DNA of 14,786 nucleotides. Origin: an uncultured Planctomycetia bacterium (GTDB lineage: Bacteria > Planctomycetota > UBA1135 > GCA-002686595). Below the pieces are notes generated by a model. It saw nothing but the letters and a program-made list of their open reading frames with translations, had not been told where the DNA came from and ran no database searches. This document shows, one piece after another, positions 1-13,300 of the stretch. How positions within the stretch are numbered: position 1 is the first letter of the stretch; each line of letters begins with the position of its first letter. The stretch lies in contig CALKYE010000172.1 in NCBI GenBank assembly GCA_938003765.1, positions 1 through 14,786 on the forward strand, given 5' to 3'. Made by a program: the position numbers and the translations under genes.

Positions 1-72
1 ACGAGCGGCTCCGGCAGTACGAGCGGCTCCGGCAGTACGAGCGGCTCCGGCAGTACGAGCGGCAGCGGCAGC
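1..72 (+). repeat. 18-bp in-frame tandem repeat (minisatellite) coding for TSGSGS
   Basis: Three identical 18-bp units at 1-18, 19-36 and 37-54 are followed by a diverged fourth at 55-72, with agc in place of tcc and of agt. The unit reads acgagcggctccggcagt and keeps the frame. The window opens exactly on a unit boundary, so the array probably continues upstream. The perfect identity of the three units suggests recent slippage or unequal exchange. Confidence 0.95.
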
Positions 73-357
73 GCGAGCGGCGCGGGCGGAGTCTCGAGCG
101 CCGGCGGTGGTGCGGCTCCGAGCGGCGCCGGCAGCGCCGCGGCCGCAGGCGCCGACAACGCTGGAGACGCCGCGAACGCAGGTGGTGCGATCCAGCCGCG
201 CAAGGACCGCTTCCTCGTCCCGATCAACAGCACCTATGACCTCTACAGCGTGGGCGCCGACGGACGCAGCGCCGCGCCTCTCACCGCGTCCATGAGTCGC
301 GACGACGTCATCCGCGCCAACGACGGCGCGTTCGTCGGCCTCGCCAAGGACTACTGA
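1..357 (+). CDS. GspG-like type II secretion pseudopilin, C-terminal fragment (5' end outside the window)
   Basis: The frame is open from base 1 and stops at TGA 355-357, giving 118 visible residues. The N-terminal prepilin signal and hydrophobic helix would lie upstream, so they cannot be checked. The first half is a Thr/Ser/Gly/Ala-rich low-complexity stretch that starts with repeated TSGSGS hexapeptides. The last 50 or so residues, from RKDRFLVPINSTYDLYSVG to GAFVGLAKDY, match by memory the C-terminal end of GspG-type pseudopilins. There the YDLYSxGxDG loop and the SRDDxxRANxGxFxGLAxDY tail form the exposed C-terminal region, which binds calcium in GspG. Pseudopilins build the short periplasmic filament that drives type II secretion. 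The odd feature is the flexible repeat directly before the conserved tail. The next gene starts 14 bp downstream on the same strand, so co-transcription is possible. The family call is fairly safe. Whether this is the major pseudopilin or a paralogue cannot be seen. Confidence 0.7.
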   Translation, partial: TSGSGSTSGSGSTSGSGSTSGSGSASGAGGVSSAGGGAAPSGAGSAAAAGADNAGDAANAGGAIQPRKDRFLVPINSTYDLYSVGADGRSAAPLTASMSRDDVIRANDGAFVGLAKDY

Positions 358-371
358 GTCCACGGGCGACG

Positions 372-2933
372 ATGAACTGGGGCTTCCTGCGCAGCCGGAT
401 CGCGCGACGAGTCTTCGGCACCTTCGTGCTCTGCGCGCTCGCGCCGCTGGCTCTCTACGCCTGGTTCTCGACTCGCCGGATCGAACGCCAGCTCACGGAG
501 CAGGCCAGCTCGCGCATCGAGCTCGAGCTGAAGACCATGAGCATGGGCGTCGCCGATCGCGTCGGCGCGCTCGCCTCCGAGCTCGAGCAGGTCGTCGAGC
601 AGCTCGCGAACGTCGAAGCCGAGGGCGGCCCGCCAGAGTCGGCGTTGATGCGCGATCAGCAGCGGTCGTTCATGGCTGTGGCGCTCATGGACTCCGAGTT
701 TCGGGTGCTGGCCCAGCACGGCGAGCCGACTACGTGGCCGACGCTCGATGCGCGCGAGCAGGCGCACCTCGAACGCGGCCAGGTCCTGCTGTGCACGCGC
801 ACGGACGAGAGCGGCGTGACCACGCCCTACCTCGCCAAACGCGCGCCGGGGCGAGCCGATGGCGCGCGCACACTGGTCGCGACGCCCGGCCCGGAGCGGC
901 TGTGGTCGAGCATGCAGTTCGCGCCGCCGGGCACGGAGATCGCCGTGCTCTCGGAACACGGCGACCCGCTCTTCGCCAGCTCGCACTTCGGCGCGCCGGA
1001 TCTCGCGGCGACTCGCTCCGCGCTGCGCGAGGTTGCGACCGGGTGGTTGCCCGAGAGCAACGCCACGCTGAGCGCGTACCGCACGCTGTTCCTGCGGCCC
1101 CAGTTCCTCGGCAACCTCGTCGTGGTGCTCTCGCAGTCGCGCGACAGCGTGCTCGCGCCCGCCAGCGGCTTCCGCGCGTCGATCGCGCTCTCGATGGCGC
1201 TCGCCTTCCTGCTCGTGAGCTGGCTGAGCTTCCGACAGGTGCGCACGAGCCTGGTGCCCGTCGAAGCGCTGGCGGAGGCGACGGCGCGGGTCGCGCGCAA
1301 GGACCTGTCGACGCGCGTGCAGATCTCGACCGGCGACGAGTTCGAAGAACTCGGCCACGCGTTCAACCACATGACCGCGAGCCTGGAGCGCCACGCGCGC
1401 GTCGAGGCCGGTCTGCACGACCTGGGGCTCGCGCTGCACTCGGAGCTCGGCCTGGAGCGGCTCATCCGAGCGATCCTCGACGGCGCGAGCAGCGTCACCT
1501 CGGCGCCGAGCGTGTGCCTGTTCCTCGCCAAGGACGAGCAGTCGCTCGAGCTCGTTGGCGCGCGCGGGCGCAATGACGCGCGCGAACCTGAATCCACTCC
1601 GGCGCTCGCATGGCGCATCGCGCTGGACGATCACGAGCACGTGGCGGTCCGTTCGGTCGAGCAAGGCGCCGTCGTGGTCGACGAGCTGCGGGGCGCGGAC
1701 CTGGAGCTGGCGCGGACGCTCGCCATCGACGCCTCGCGCGTGGCTTGCGTTCCGCTGCGCGACCACGAGCAACGCCTGCTCGGCGTGCTGCAGGTCGCGC
1801 TCGACGGCGTGGCCGACGACCAGCGCGACGCGCAAGTGCGCCTGGTCGAGTCCGTCGGCGCGCACGCGGCGCTGGCGCTCACGAAGAACGAACTCATCGA
1901 CGACTTCCGCGAACTGGTGATCTCGATCTCGGAGGTCTTCGCGATCGCGATCGACGAGAAGAGCCCCTACACCGGCGCGCACTGCCGACGCGTGCCGGAG
2001 ATCATGATGCTGATGGCGGAGAGCGCCATGCGCGCGGAAGAGGGGCCGCTGCGCGAGTTCCGTCCGAGCGAGGAGGAGCTGTACGAGATCCGCATCGCCG
2101 CGCTCATGCACGACTGCGGCAAGATCGCCACGCCCGTGCACGTCGTCGACAAGGCGACCAAGCTGCAGACGATCTTCGATCGCATCGCGCTGGTGGACCT
2201 GCGCTTCGAGCTGCTCGCCCGTGACGCGGAGATCGAGCGCCTGCGCGCGCTGAGCGGAGTCGCTCCGGAGGAAGGCAAGGTCGGACCGCTCGACGCGACG
2301 CTGCGCGAGGAGCGCGACTCGCTGCGGCGCTGCAACACCGGCTCGGAGCGCATGGCCGATGCGGACCTGGAGCGCGTTCAGGCGCTCGCGAGTTCGCGGC
2401 GTTGGCGCGATCTCGACGGGAACGAGCACACGCTGCTCACCGACGAAGAACTCGAGAACCTCTCGGTGCGCGGCGGAACGCTCACGCCCGCGGAGCGCAA
2501 GATCATCAACGACCACATCGTCGTGACGATCAAGATGCTCGAGCAACTGCGCTACCCCAAGGGCCTGCGCAACGTGCCGCTGATCGCGGGCGCGCACCAC
2601 GAGCGCATGGACGGCCGCGGGTACCCGCGCGGACTGGTGCGCGAGCAGATCCCCTGGTCGGGTCGCATGCTGGCCCTGGCCGACATCTTCGAGGCCTTGA
2701 CCGACTCCGACCGGCCGTACAAGAAGGCCATGTCGCTCCAGGAGGCGCTGGAAATCATGGGCCGCATGGCCAGCACGGGGCACCTCGACCAGGACGTGTT
2801 CCAGCGCTTCGTCGAGGACGAGGTCTACCTGCGCTACGCGCGCAAGTACTTGCCGCCAGACCGCATGCAGACGGTCGATCTGTCGCGGGTCCAGGGGCTG
2901 CGCCCCGGCGTCGCCCGCAGCGCTGCGGCCTGA
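372..2933 (+). CDS. Membrane-bound HAMP-GAF-HD-GYP protein, probable cyclic-di-GMP phosphodiesterase
   Basis: The 853-residue product has a membrane segment at about residues 13-32, an extracytoplasmic region of about 235 residues, and a second membrane segment at about 269-287. A HAMP linker (about 288-342), a GAF domain (about 348-500) and a C-terminal HD-GYP domain follow. The metal and catalytic residues expected of HD-GYP enzymes are visible: H537, H580-D581 in HDCGK, H715, H742-H743 and D771. The signature HHERMDGRGYP is at 742-752. HD-GYP enzymes hydrolyse cyclic-di-GMP to pGpG or GMP, so this should lower the messenger in response to periplasmic and GAF-sensed signals. About 160 residues separate HD from HH, against roughly 60 in the compact family. 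The extra part is charged and helical (about 605-705), and I recall similar insertions in a subfamily of proteobacterial HD-GYP proteins. The ATG at 372 has no Shine-Dalgarno but gives a sensible positively charged lead into the first helix. The sensory ligand is unknown. Confidence 0.88.
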   Translation: MNWGFLRSRIARRVFGTFVLCALAPLALYAWFSTRRIERQLTEQASSRIELELKTMSMGVADRVGALASELEQVVEQLANVEAEGGPPESALMRDQQRSFMAVALMDSEFRVLAQHGEPTTWPTLDAREQAHLERGQVLLCTRTDESGVTTPYLAKRAPGRADGARTLVATPGPERLWSSMQFAPPGTEIAVLSEHGDPLFASSHFGAPDLAATRSALREVATGWLPESNATLSAYRTLFLRPQFLGNLVVVLSQSRDSVLAPASGFRASIALSMALAFLLVSWLSFRQVRTSLVPVEALAEATARVARKDLSTRVQISTGDEFEELGHAFNHMTASLERHARVEAGLHDLGLALHSELGLERLIRAILDGASSVTSAPSVCLFLAKDEQSLELVGARGRNDAREPESTPALAWRIALDDHEHVAVRSVEQGAVVVDELRGADLELARTLAIDASRVACVPLRDHEQRLLGVLQVALDGVADDQRDAQVRLVESVGAHAALALTKNELIDDFRELVISISEVFAIAIDEKSPYTGAHCRRVPEIMMLMAESAMRAEEGPLREFRPSEEELYEIRIAALMHDCGKIATPVHVVDKATKLQTIFDRIALVDLRFELLARDAEIERLRALSGVAPEEGKVGPLDATLREERDSLRRCNTGSERMADADLERVQALASSRRWRDLDGNEHTLLTDEELENLSVRGGTLTPAERKIINDHIVVTIKMLEQLRYPKGLRNVPLIAGAHHERMDGRGYPRGLVREQIPWSGRMLALADIFEALTDSDRPYKKAMSLQEALEIMGRMASTGHLDQDVFQRFVEDEVYLRYARKYLPPDRMQTVDLSRVQGLRPGVARSAAA

Positions 2934-2934
2934 G

Positions 2935-2959
2935 CGCGGACGCCGCGGCGCGGACCGCG
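2935..2959. other. GC-rich nested palindrome just after the HD-GYP stop codon
   Basis: A perfect 10-bp palindrome, cgccgcggcg, lies at 2941-2950. It is flanked by a 5-bp inverted pair, cgcgg at 2935-2939 and ccgcg at 2955-2959. It starts one base after the stop codon. No T-run follows, so it is not a standard intrinsic terminator, and GC-rich DNA produces such palindromes by chance. It lies in the 147-bp gap before the FIST gene, where I see no other signal. Confidence 0.3.
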
Positions 2960-3080
2960 AAAGTTCCCGCGACGAGACCTCAAGACGCGTCGGGCCCGCG
3001 GACGATCCGGCCGCTGCTCCCCTCTGTCACCGTCCTTCCGGACGCGCTCCGCAATCGCCCCATTTCGTCTCGCGCCGACC

Positions 3081-4237
3081 GTGGAACTTCACACGAGCCT
3101 GTTCTCTCCCGCGCGCGGTTGGTCAACGCCGCTCGACACGCGACTCGACTCCGAACGCACGCTGGCGCTGGTGTTCGCCGCCCCCCGCTACGCCGCAGAG
3201 CGCGCGCCGCTCGAACAGTTGCGCGCGGCGCTCCCCCACTCGCACATCGTGGGTTGCTCGACCGCGGGCGAAGTCCACGGCGACGAGGTCGAGGACGACT
3301 CGCTGACCGTCGCCATCGCGCGCTTCGACTCCACCGAGGTCCGCCACCGCTGCGTGACCGTCGAGAACGTCGAAGCTTCGTTCGACGCCGGCCAGGAACT
3401 CGCGCGAGCGCTGTGCGGCCCCGAGCTGCGCGCAATCCTGGTGCTCTCCGATGGCTTGAGCGTGAACGGAAGCGAGCTGGTGCGCGGGATCAACACCGTC
3501 GCGCCGCCGAGCGTGATCGTCACGGGCGGCCTGGCGGGCGACGGCGTGCGCTTCCAGGAAACCTGGGTGCTCGGCGACAGCGGCCCCGCCGCCCGACAGG
3601 TGTGCGCCGTCGGGTTCTACGGCCCCAACATCCGCATCGGGCACGGCTCGCGCGGCGGCTGGGACGTGTTCGGCCCCGAGCGACTCGTCACGCGCTCGAA
3701 GGGCAACGTGCTGTACGAGCTCGACGGGAAACCGGCGCTCGACCTGTACAAGAACTACCTCGGCGACCGCGCGGAGGAACTGCCGGCCTCGGCGCTCCTG
3801 TTCCCGCTCGCCGTGCGCGAGAACGCGGAGTCGAACAAGGTGCTGGTGCGCACCGTGCTGTCGGTCGACGCGACGGAGCGCTCCCTGACGTTCGCGGGCG
3901 ACGTGCCGCAAGGCCAACTCGCGCGCCTGATGCGCGCCAACTTCGATCAACTGATCGAGGGCGCCGCGGACGCCGCGCAACGGACGCGCGCCGCTCAGCC
4001 CCAGCGCGACTCCGCACAACCGTGCGACATGCTGTCGATCGCGATCTCGTGCGTCGGCCGTCGGATGATCCTCGGCGAGCGCACCGAAGAGGAACTGGGT
4101 GCGGTGCTCGAGCAGTTGCCCAGCCATGCGCGTCAGGTCGGGTTCTACAGCTACGGCGAGATCTCGCCGTTCTTGACCGGGCACTGCGACCTGCACAACC
4201 AGACCATGACGCTGACGACGCTGTTCGAGGTCTCGGA

Positions 4238-4241
<4 letters not shown>
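3081..4241 (+). CDS. FIST-domain sensor protein (FIST_N + FIST_C; NosP-like candidate)
   Basis: The 386-residue soluble protein has no signal peptide or membrane segment. It shows the FIST_N pattern (TLALVFAAPRY, HIVGCSTAGE, VIVTGGLAGDG, about residues 25-200) and the FIST_C pattern (about 215-375), ending in GFYSYGEISPF and CDLHNQTMTLTTL. FIST domains are ligand-sensing modules. One branch, NosP, is described as a haem-binding nitric oxide sensor that controls a partner hybrid kinase and cyclic-di-GMP levels. Histidines H368 and H372 near the C-terminus are possible haem ligands, but I cannot confirm the ligand from sequence alone. The GTG start gives an N-terminus like those of other FIST proteins. 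No ATG lies in frame between the previous stop (2931-2933) and here, and no Shine-Dalgarno is seen. The stop overlaps the GTG of the hybrid kinase by four bases, which points to paired production and function. FIST identity is firm. Nitric oxide or haem sensing is inferred from context, and an amino-acid-like ligand is an alternative. Confidence 0.88.
4227..4241 (+). promoter_or_regulatory. Ribosome-binding site and GTGA stop/start overlap coupling FIST to the kinase
   Basis: The sequence gagg at 4227-4230 lies seven bases before GTG at 4238-4240. The FIST stop TGA occupies 4239-4241, so start and stop share bases in a GTGA overlap. This fixes the kinase start and suggests that ribosomes finishing FIST reinitiate on the kinase. 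No comparably placed purine-rich site was found at the other starts in the window. Confidence 0.7.
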
Positions 4242-6772
<2,531 letters not shown>

Positions 6773-6784
6773 ACACGTCCGCGA

Positions 6785-6806
6785 GGCGCGCTCCCCCCGA
6801 CGCGCC
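6785..6806. other. Inverted repeat between the two hybrid kinase genes
   Basis: In the 52-bp gap, ggcgcg at 6785-6790 and cgcgcc at 6801-6806 form a perfect 6-bp GC stem around a 10-base, C-rich loop. It ends 18 bases before the ATG of the second kinase. No T-run follows. It could affect processing or translation of the downstream gene, or be a chance product of high GC. Confidence 0.35.
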
Positions 6807-6824
6807 AACGCACGTCCCCGCAGC

Positions 6825-8807
<1,983 letters not shown>

Positions 8808-8816
8808 ACCGCGCGA

Positions 8817-8831
8817 CGCGCCGCGGGCGCG
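8817..8831. terminator. Short GC hairpin after the second kinase, possible transcript end
   Basis: The bases cgcgcc at 8817-8822 and ggcgcg at 8826-8831 form a perfect 6-bp stem with a 3-base loop, nine bases after the kinase stop codon. The position suits a 3'-end hairpin, but no T-run follows, so it would be non-canonical. The rest of the 149-bp gap is GC-rich and otherwise featureless, except for a small AT-richer patch near 8909-8918. Confidence 0.25.
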
Positions 8832-8956
8832 CAGCGGCCCGACGAGCCGAGCGCAGAGGTCGCCGCGAGGTTCAGCGGCGCGCGACTCGCGGGCGCGAAG
8901 CCGACTCGATTGCTTAGAGTCGCCGCGCTCGCTGACGTTCCGTCGTCGTCCACCGC

Positions 8957-10228
8957 ATGTTCCTGCTCGACTCCGCCGCCATTCTGCTGGTCCTGGCCGC
9001 CCTGTTCGGGCTCGTCAACCACCACGTGTTCAAGCTGCCGTTCGCGATCGGCATGCTCTTCTCGGGTCTGCTCGCATCGTTCGGCGTGCTCGCGCTCGAC
9101 GCTCTGCTGCCCAGCCTCGAACTCGCCGCGACGCTGCGCACGGCGGTCCTCGAAGTGGACTTCGCGGCGGCGGTGCTGAGCGGGATGCTCAGCCTGCTGC
9201 TCTTCGCCGGCGCCTTGCACACCGACATGACCGCGCTGCGCGCGCACATGGCGCCGATCCTCGCGCTGGCCACGTTCGGAGTCCTGATCAGCACCGCGGT
9301 CGCCGGCGGCGCCGCGTACGCGGTGTTCCAACTCGTCGGCCTCGATGTGGGCCTCGCCTGGTGCTTCGTGTTCGGCGCGCTGATCTCCCCCACCGATCCG
9401 ATCGCGGTGCTGGGCATCATGAAGGCCGCCAAGGCGCCCGCGAGCCTCGAGATCAAGGTCATCGGCGAGAGCCTGTTCAACGACGGCGTCGGCGTCGTGG
9501 TGTTCGCCGTGCTCGTCGGAGTCGCGACCAGCGCATCCGGAGGCGCCGACGCGAGCGACGTCGGCGTGCTGCTGGCCAAAGAAGTCCTGGGCGGCGTCGC
9601 CCTGGGCCTCGCGCTGGGCTGGTTGTGCTTCAGCGCGATGCGCAGCCTCGACGAGCCGAACCTCGAGGTGCTGATCTCGCTGGCGGTCGTGTTCGCCATC
9701 GGGCTCGCCGCCTCGCGGCTGCACGTCTCGGCGCCGCTGGCGTCCGTCGTCGCCGGACTGTTCATCGGCAACCACGGCCGAGCGCATGCGCTCAGCGAAC
9801 GCAGCGCGCTGACGCTCGACACGGTCTGGACCTTCGTGGACGAGACGCTCAACGCGCTGCTCTTCCTGCTGATCGGCGTCGAGGTCTTCGCGATCGACTA
9901 CTCGCGCCGCGACTACCTGCTCGCGGCCGCGGCGCTGATCCCGCTCGTGCTGGGTGCGCGCTGGTTCGGCGTGGTGCTTCCGCTGGCGGCGCTGCGCTCG
10001 CGCGTGAAGATCGGACACGGCGCGGTCAGCGTGCTCACCTGGGGCGGACTGAAGGGCGGCATCTCGATCGCGCTGGCGATGAAGACTCCCGACTTCGTCG
10101 GACGCAACGCGGTGTTGACGGTCACGTACGCGGTGGTGGTGTTCTCGATCCTCGTGCAGGGCCTGACGGTCGGCCCGCTGATCCGCAGCCTGTCGCGCGT
10201 GCGGGAGACGTCGTCGAGCGAGGCGTGA
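8957..10228 (+). CDS. CPA1-family sodium (or potassium)/proton antiporter, NhaP/NHE type
   Basis: The 423-residue protein is almost entirely hydrophobic, with about 11-13 predicted membrane segments, the usual size for a bacterial CPA1 antiporter core. Family signatures are SPTDPIAVLG with T146-D147-P148, GESLFNDGVGVVVF with the ion-binding N175-D176 pair, NALLFLLIGVEVF, and TWGGLKGGISIALA near the C-terminus. These proteins exchange Na+ (or K+) for H+ across the cytoplasmic membrane and serve pH and salt homeostasis. There is no long cytoplasmic regulatory tail. The ATG at 8957 leads straight into the first helix. The gene is separated from the kinases by 149 bp and probably has its own promoter, although I see no convincing -35/-10 pair. 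It converges on the protease gene, with 93 bp between the stops. Ion preference cannot be read from the sequence. Confidence 0.93.
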   Translation: MFLLDSAAILLVLAALFGLVNHHVFKLPFAIGMLFSGLLASFGVLALDALLPSLELAATLRTAVLEVDFAAAVLSGMLSLLLFAGALHTDMTALRAHMAPILALATFGVLISTAVAGGAAYAVFQLVGLDVGLAWCFVFGALISPTDPIAVLGIMKAAKAPASLEIKVIGESLFNDGVGVVVFAVLVGVATSASGGADASDVGVLLAKEVLGGVALGLALGWLCFSAMRSLDEPNLEVLISLAVVFAIGLAASRLHVSAPLASVVAGLFIGNHGRAHALSERSALTLDTVWTFVDETLNALLFLLIGVEVFAIDYSRRDYLLAAAALIPLVLGARWFGVVLPLAALRSRVKIGHGAVSVLTWGGLKGGISIALAMKTPDFVGRNAVLTVTYAVVVFSILVQGLTVGPLIRSLSRVRETSSSEA

Positions 10229-10321
10229 GCGCGAGAGCGGAACGAGTTCAGCCAAGCGCAGCGGAGCAGCGCGGGAGAGTCCCCGACACTGCGCCGCTCG
10301 AACGCTGCTGAACGTCGCGCG
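10229..10321. other. Convergent intergenic gap between antiporter and protease genes
   Basis: Two genes end head-on here, so transcription should stop in both directions. I see only weak symmetry: gcgcag at 10256-10261 against ctgcgc at 10289-10294, and a small gggagagtccc hairpin at 10273-10283. There is no T-run on either strand. Termination may depend on Rho or use an unrecognised signal. Confidence 0.35.
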
Positions 10322-13300
10322 CTACTGGCAAACCGTGAAGCGCAGCGCGTTGGACAGGCCCGTGGTCGACGGGCTCTGCGGGTCGCGCATCCACCACTGC
10401 GCGAACACCGTGTCTCCCGGAATGAGCCCGACCGCGTTCATGTACGCCGTGCTGAACGTGAAGGTGTACGAGCCCGTGCACGAGGCGCCGCTCGACGCAC
10501 CGCCGCTCGCCAGCGAGGGCGTGCGCACCGTCGGCGGCGCGACGCACAAGGTCCCGCCCTGGAACGGTTGCGCGGTGCTCGCGAAGCCCCAGAACAGGAG
10601 CCCGTTCTTCTGGTTGAGCACGTTGGAGCAGCTCACCGAGAAGTTGCCCGCGCTGCGCGACGGCTGGTTGAGCGAGCTGATCGTCGGCAGACAGCCGAGC
10701 GAGTTCGTCTTCGCCGTGCAGTAGCTCGAGATCGAAGCCGCGTTCGCGTAGACCGGCCCGTAGTGCGCCGTCGGACCCCAGTTCCCCGCGCGGTCGACGG
10801 CGCGCAGGTGGAACCAGCGCGCGCTCGTCGACGAACCGAGGTTCTGCGCGAAGCTCGTCGCGTTGCCCGCGATGTTGGCCGCGCCGCTGGGGATCGTGCC
10901 GGGGGAGGTGTCCCACACGCCGAGGTATCCGTTGACGCCGGAGTGCGCGTCGACGGCGGCAGTCCAAGTGACGCTCGCGTTCACGCCGCACTGCTGCACG
11001 TTCGCGGGATGCGTCGGCGACTGGAGGTTGGTCGGCGCGAGCGGGGCCACGGCGTCGACGAGGAACGGCGCGCTCCACGCGAAGCCGAACGAGGCGTTGC
11101 CGCAGTTGTCCACCGGGCGCAAGTTGAGGTAGATCGCCGTCGCGCTGCTGTTCACGGGGATGGTGGCCGAGTTGATCGGGCCCCACACGATCGACGCGCC
11201 CGGATCACCGGGGAAGCCGTTCGACGTGACCAGCGCCGCGTAGCCCTGGATGCCGGACAGGTTGTCGGGCGGTTGGGTCCAGCTGTAGTCGATCGTCGTG
11301 TCGTTCGACCACACGCCCTGCGTGTGCGAGGTCGAGGTGATCGACGGGATGGTCGGACGCGTTCCGTCGACCACGAAGCTGACGGTGTCCTGCAGCCACG
11401 ACGCGTTGTCGACGTCGAGGTACGCGCCGAAGTTGTAGGCGCCGTCGGTCGGCCAGCTCGTGCGCCAGAAGACCTGCCGCGCTCCGCCGGGAGGAATGTC
11501 GCCGAGCGCGACCCTCAAGCCCGCGCTGTTGTTGTCGGTGTGCGTGGTCTGCAGTCCGTCGAGGAGCTGGCCCTGCGACACCGTCACGTTCGGCGAGCCG
11601 GTCGAGAACGACTCGAACGAGGCGCCGCTCGCGAGGCCGCTGCCGTTGGAGGCGTAGCCGAAGACGTCCACTTCCTGATTGGGCTGCAGGTAGTAGCCGA
11701 ACGTGTAGACGTCGAGCGCCGGCGAGCACGCGGCCTGGTTGATCTCGTAGGTGACCGTGACGCCCATCTTGACCGAGCTGAGGAAGTTCACGGTCTGCGG
11801 CCAGACCTTGAAGCGCCACACGCCGGCGACGGGGTTGTCGATCGTGCGGATCTCCGTGTTGTCGATCGAACTCTGCTGGAAGACGAAGTCACCCGCGTTG
11901 CCGGCGGGGTCGATGCCGTTGCTCGGCGAGTCGATGTACAGGTCCCAGTTGTTGATCAGCGCCTGCGACGCGCCCGCCGAGGCCTCGGGCTCGACGTAGT
12001 TCATGCACACGGTGATGCGCTTGGTGTTCGCCGGCACGTTGAAGTCGGCGAAGGTCCAGCCGCCGCTCCAGGTCGCGTCGAAGACCCAGTTGTTCATGAA
12101 GTAGTCGCCGCTTCCCAGGAGCGCCTTGTGCGCCGACACCTTGCCCGCGCCGAAGCCGTCGAGGTGCGAGTCGGAGGGCGAATCGAGCGTGATGCCGCCC
12201 TTGGTCTCCGCGCTCGACATCAGCAGCGAGTGAACGCCCGCGGGCTTGTAGCGCAGCCACGCGAACTGGTCGGAGATCTGCGCCGCAAGGCCGGCGACGT
12301 GCGGCGTGGCCATGCTCGTCCCGTCGAGGAGCTTGTAGCCGTTCGTCGAGCCGGCATCGATCGAGTTGACCGAGCGCCCCACCGCCACGACGTTCGGCTT
12401 CCAGCGCCCGTCGCCGCACGGCCCGCGGCTGGTGTCGAAGGCCAGCGAGTTGGGGAAACCCTCGGGCGCGTAGAAGTTGACCACGCTGCCCACGGTGAGC
12501 GCGTTCTTCGCCGTCCCCTGCTGCAGGATGGTCTGCGCGCCCGAGCCCTGATTGCCGGCGGCGAAGAGGTACACCTGGTCGTAGTTCCAGACCTCCGAGT
12601 CGACCGCGCGCGCGCTGACCTCGCTGCCGATCCAGCCCACGCCGGGCGAGCCCCAGGAGTTGGTGGAGAGCACCGGCTTGGTGGTGTTGCCGAAACCGTC
12701 CCAGAACCCGCTGCGGTTGACGCTGAACAGCGTCGAGTTCGCGGTCCCCGAGAATCCGCAGGCGTTGTCGAAGCAGCGCGTGATGTACGCGCGCGTCGCA
12801 CTTCCGCCGCGCGCCAGACCCGGCGCGACGCCCTTGAGGCTCGTTCCGAAGCTTCCCGCGCCGTTCCCCAGCACCGTGCCGAGGACGTGCGAGCCGTGCT
12901 CGCACCCGTCGTTGAACGGCCCGGTCGTGCCGGTGAAGTCCCAGCCCCAGCCGGCGATCTGGAAGCCCTGGTGCGCCGCGTCGATGCCGCTGTCGCACTG
13001 CGCAATCGACACCACGCCGCTGTTGTTGCCAGCGGTGAGCGTGCGCGAGTGGTCCGTGCCGATCATCGGCGCCGACTCGTCGTGCATGAGCTGCGCGGGC
13101 GCGTCGGGTTCGACGAACTGCACGCAGTCGAGTTGCACGAGCTGCTCGACTTGGCTCGGCAGAGCGCGCACGCGGAAGGCCTGCACCTCGTCGACGTACT
13201 GCAACACTTCGACGCCGAGCTCGCTCAGCGCGCGGTGCGCCGGGCCGTTGCTCTGCCACAGCTTGGGCAGCGCGGGGTCCTCGTCCACCGCTTCGACGCT

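Noticed and set aside
1..72. CRISPR-like or phage attachment repeat
   Set aside because: Units are directly adjacent with no spacers, are in frame with a coding sequence, and encode a regular hexapeptide, so this is a coding minisatellite.
2931..3080. Possibility that HD-GYP and FIST were one fused reading frame broken by TGA 2931-2933, since both use the same frame with no other stop between them
   Set aside because: The 49 codons between them are Arg/Pro-rich with no protein-like pattern, and both proteins have natural ends at their own boundaries. The shared frame has a one-in-three chance.
2402..4237. Upstream in-frame extension of the soluble kinase across the FIST gene
   Set aside because: Those codons read FIST and HD-GYP DNA out of frame and give Arg/Ala-rich noise. 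The GTG at 4238 has a ribosome-binding site and yields a sensible N-terminus.
8890..8920. AT-richer patch with tagagt at 8915-8920 as a -10 promoter element for the antiporter
   Set aside because: It matches the -10 consensus at only four of six positions and has no -35-like hexamer at the right distance. It was too weak to list as a feature.
10256..10294. Bidirectional intrinsic terminator between antiporter and protease
   Set aside because: The stem is only 6 bp with a 27-base loop, and neither strand has a T-run.
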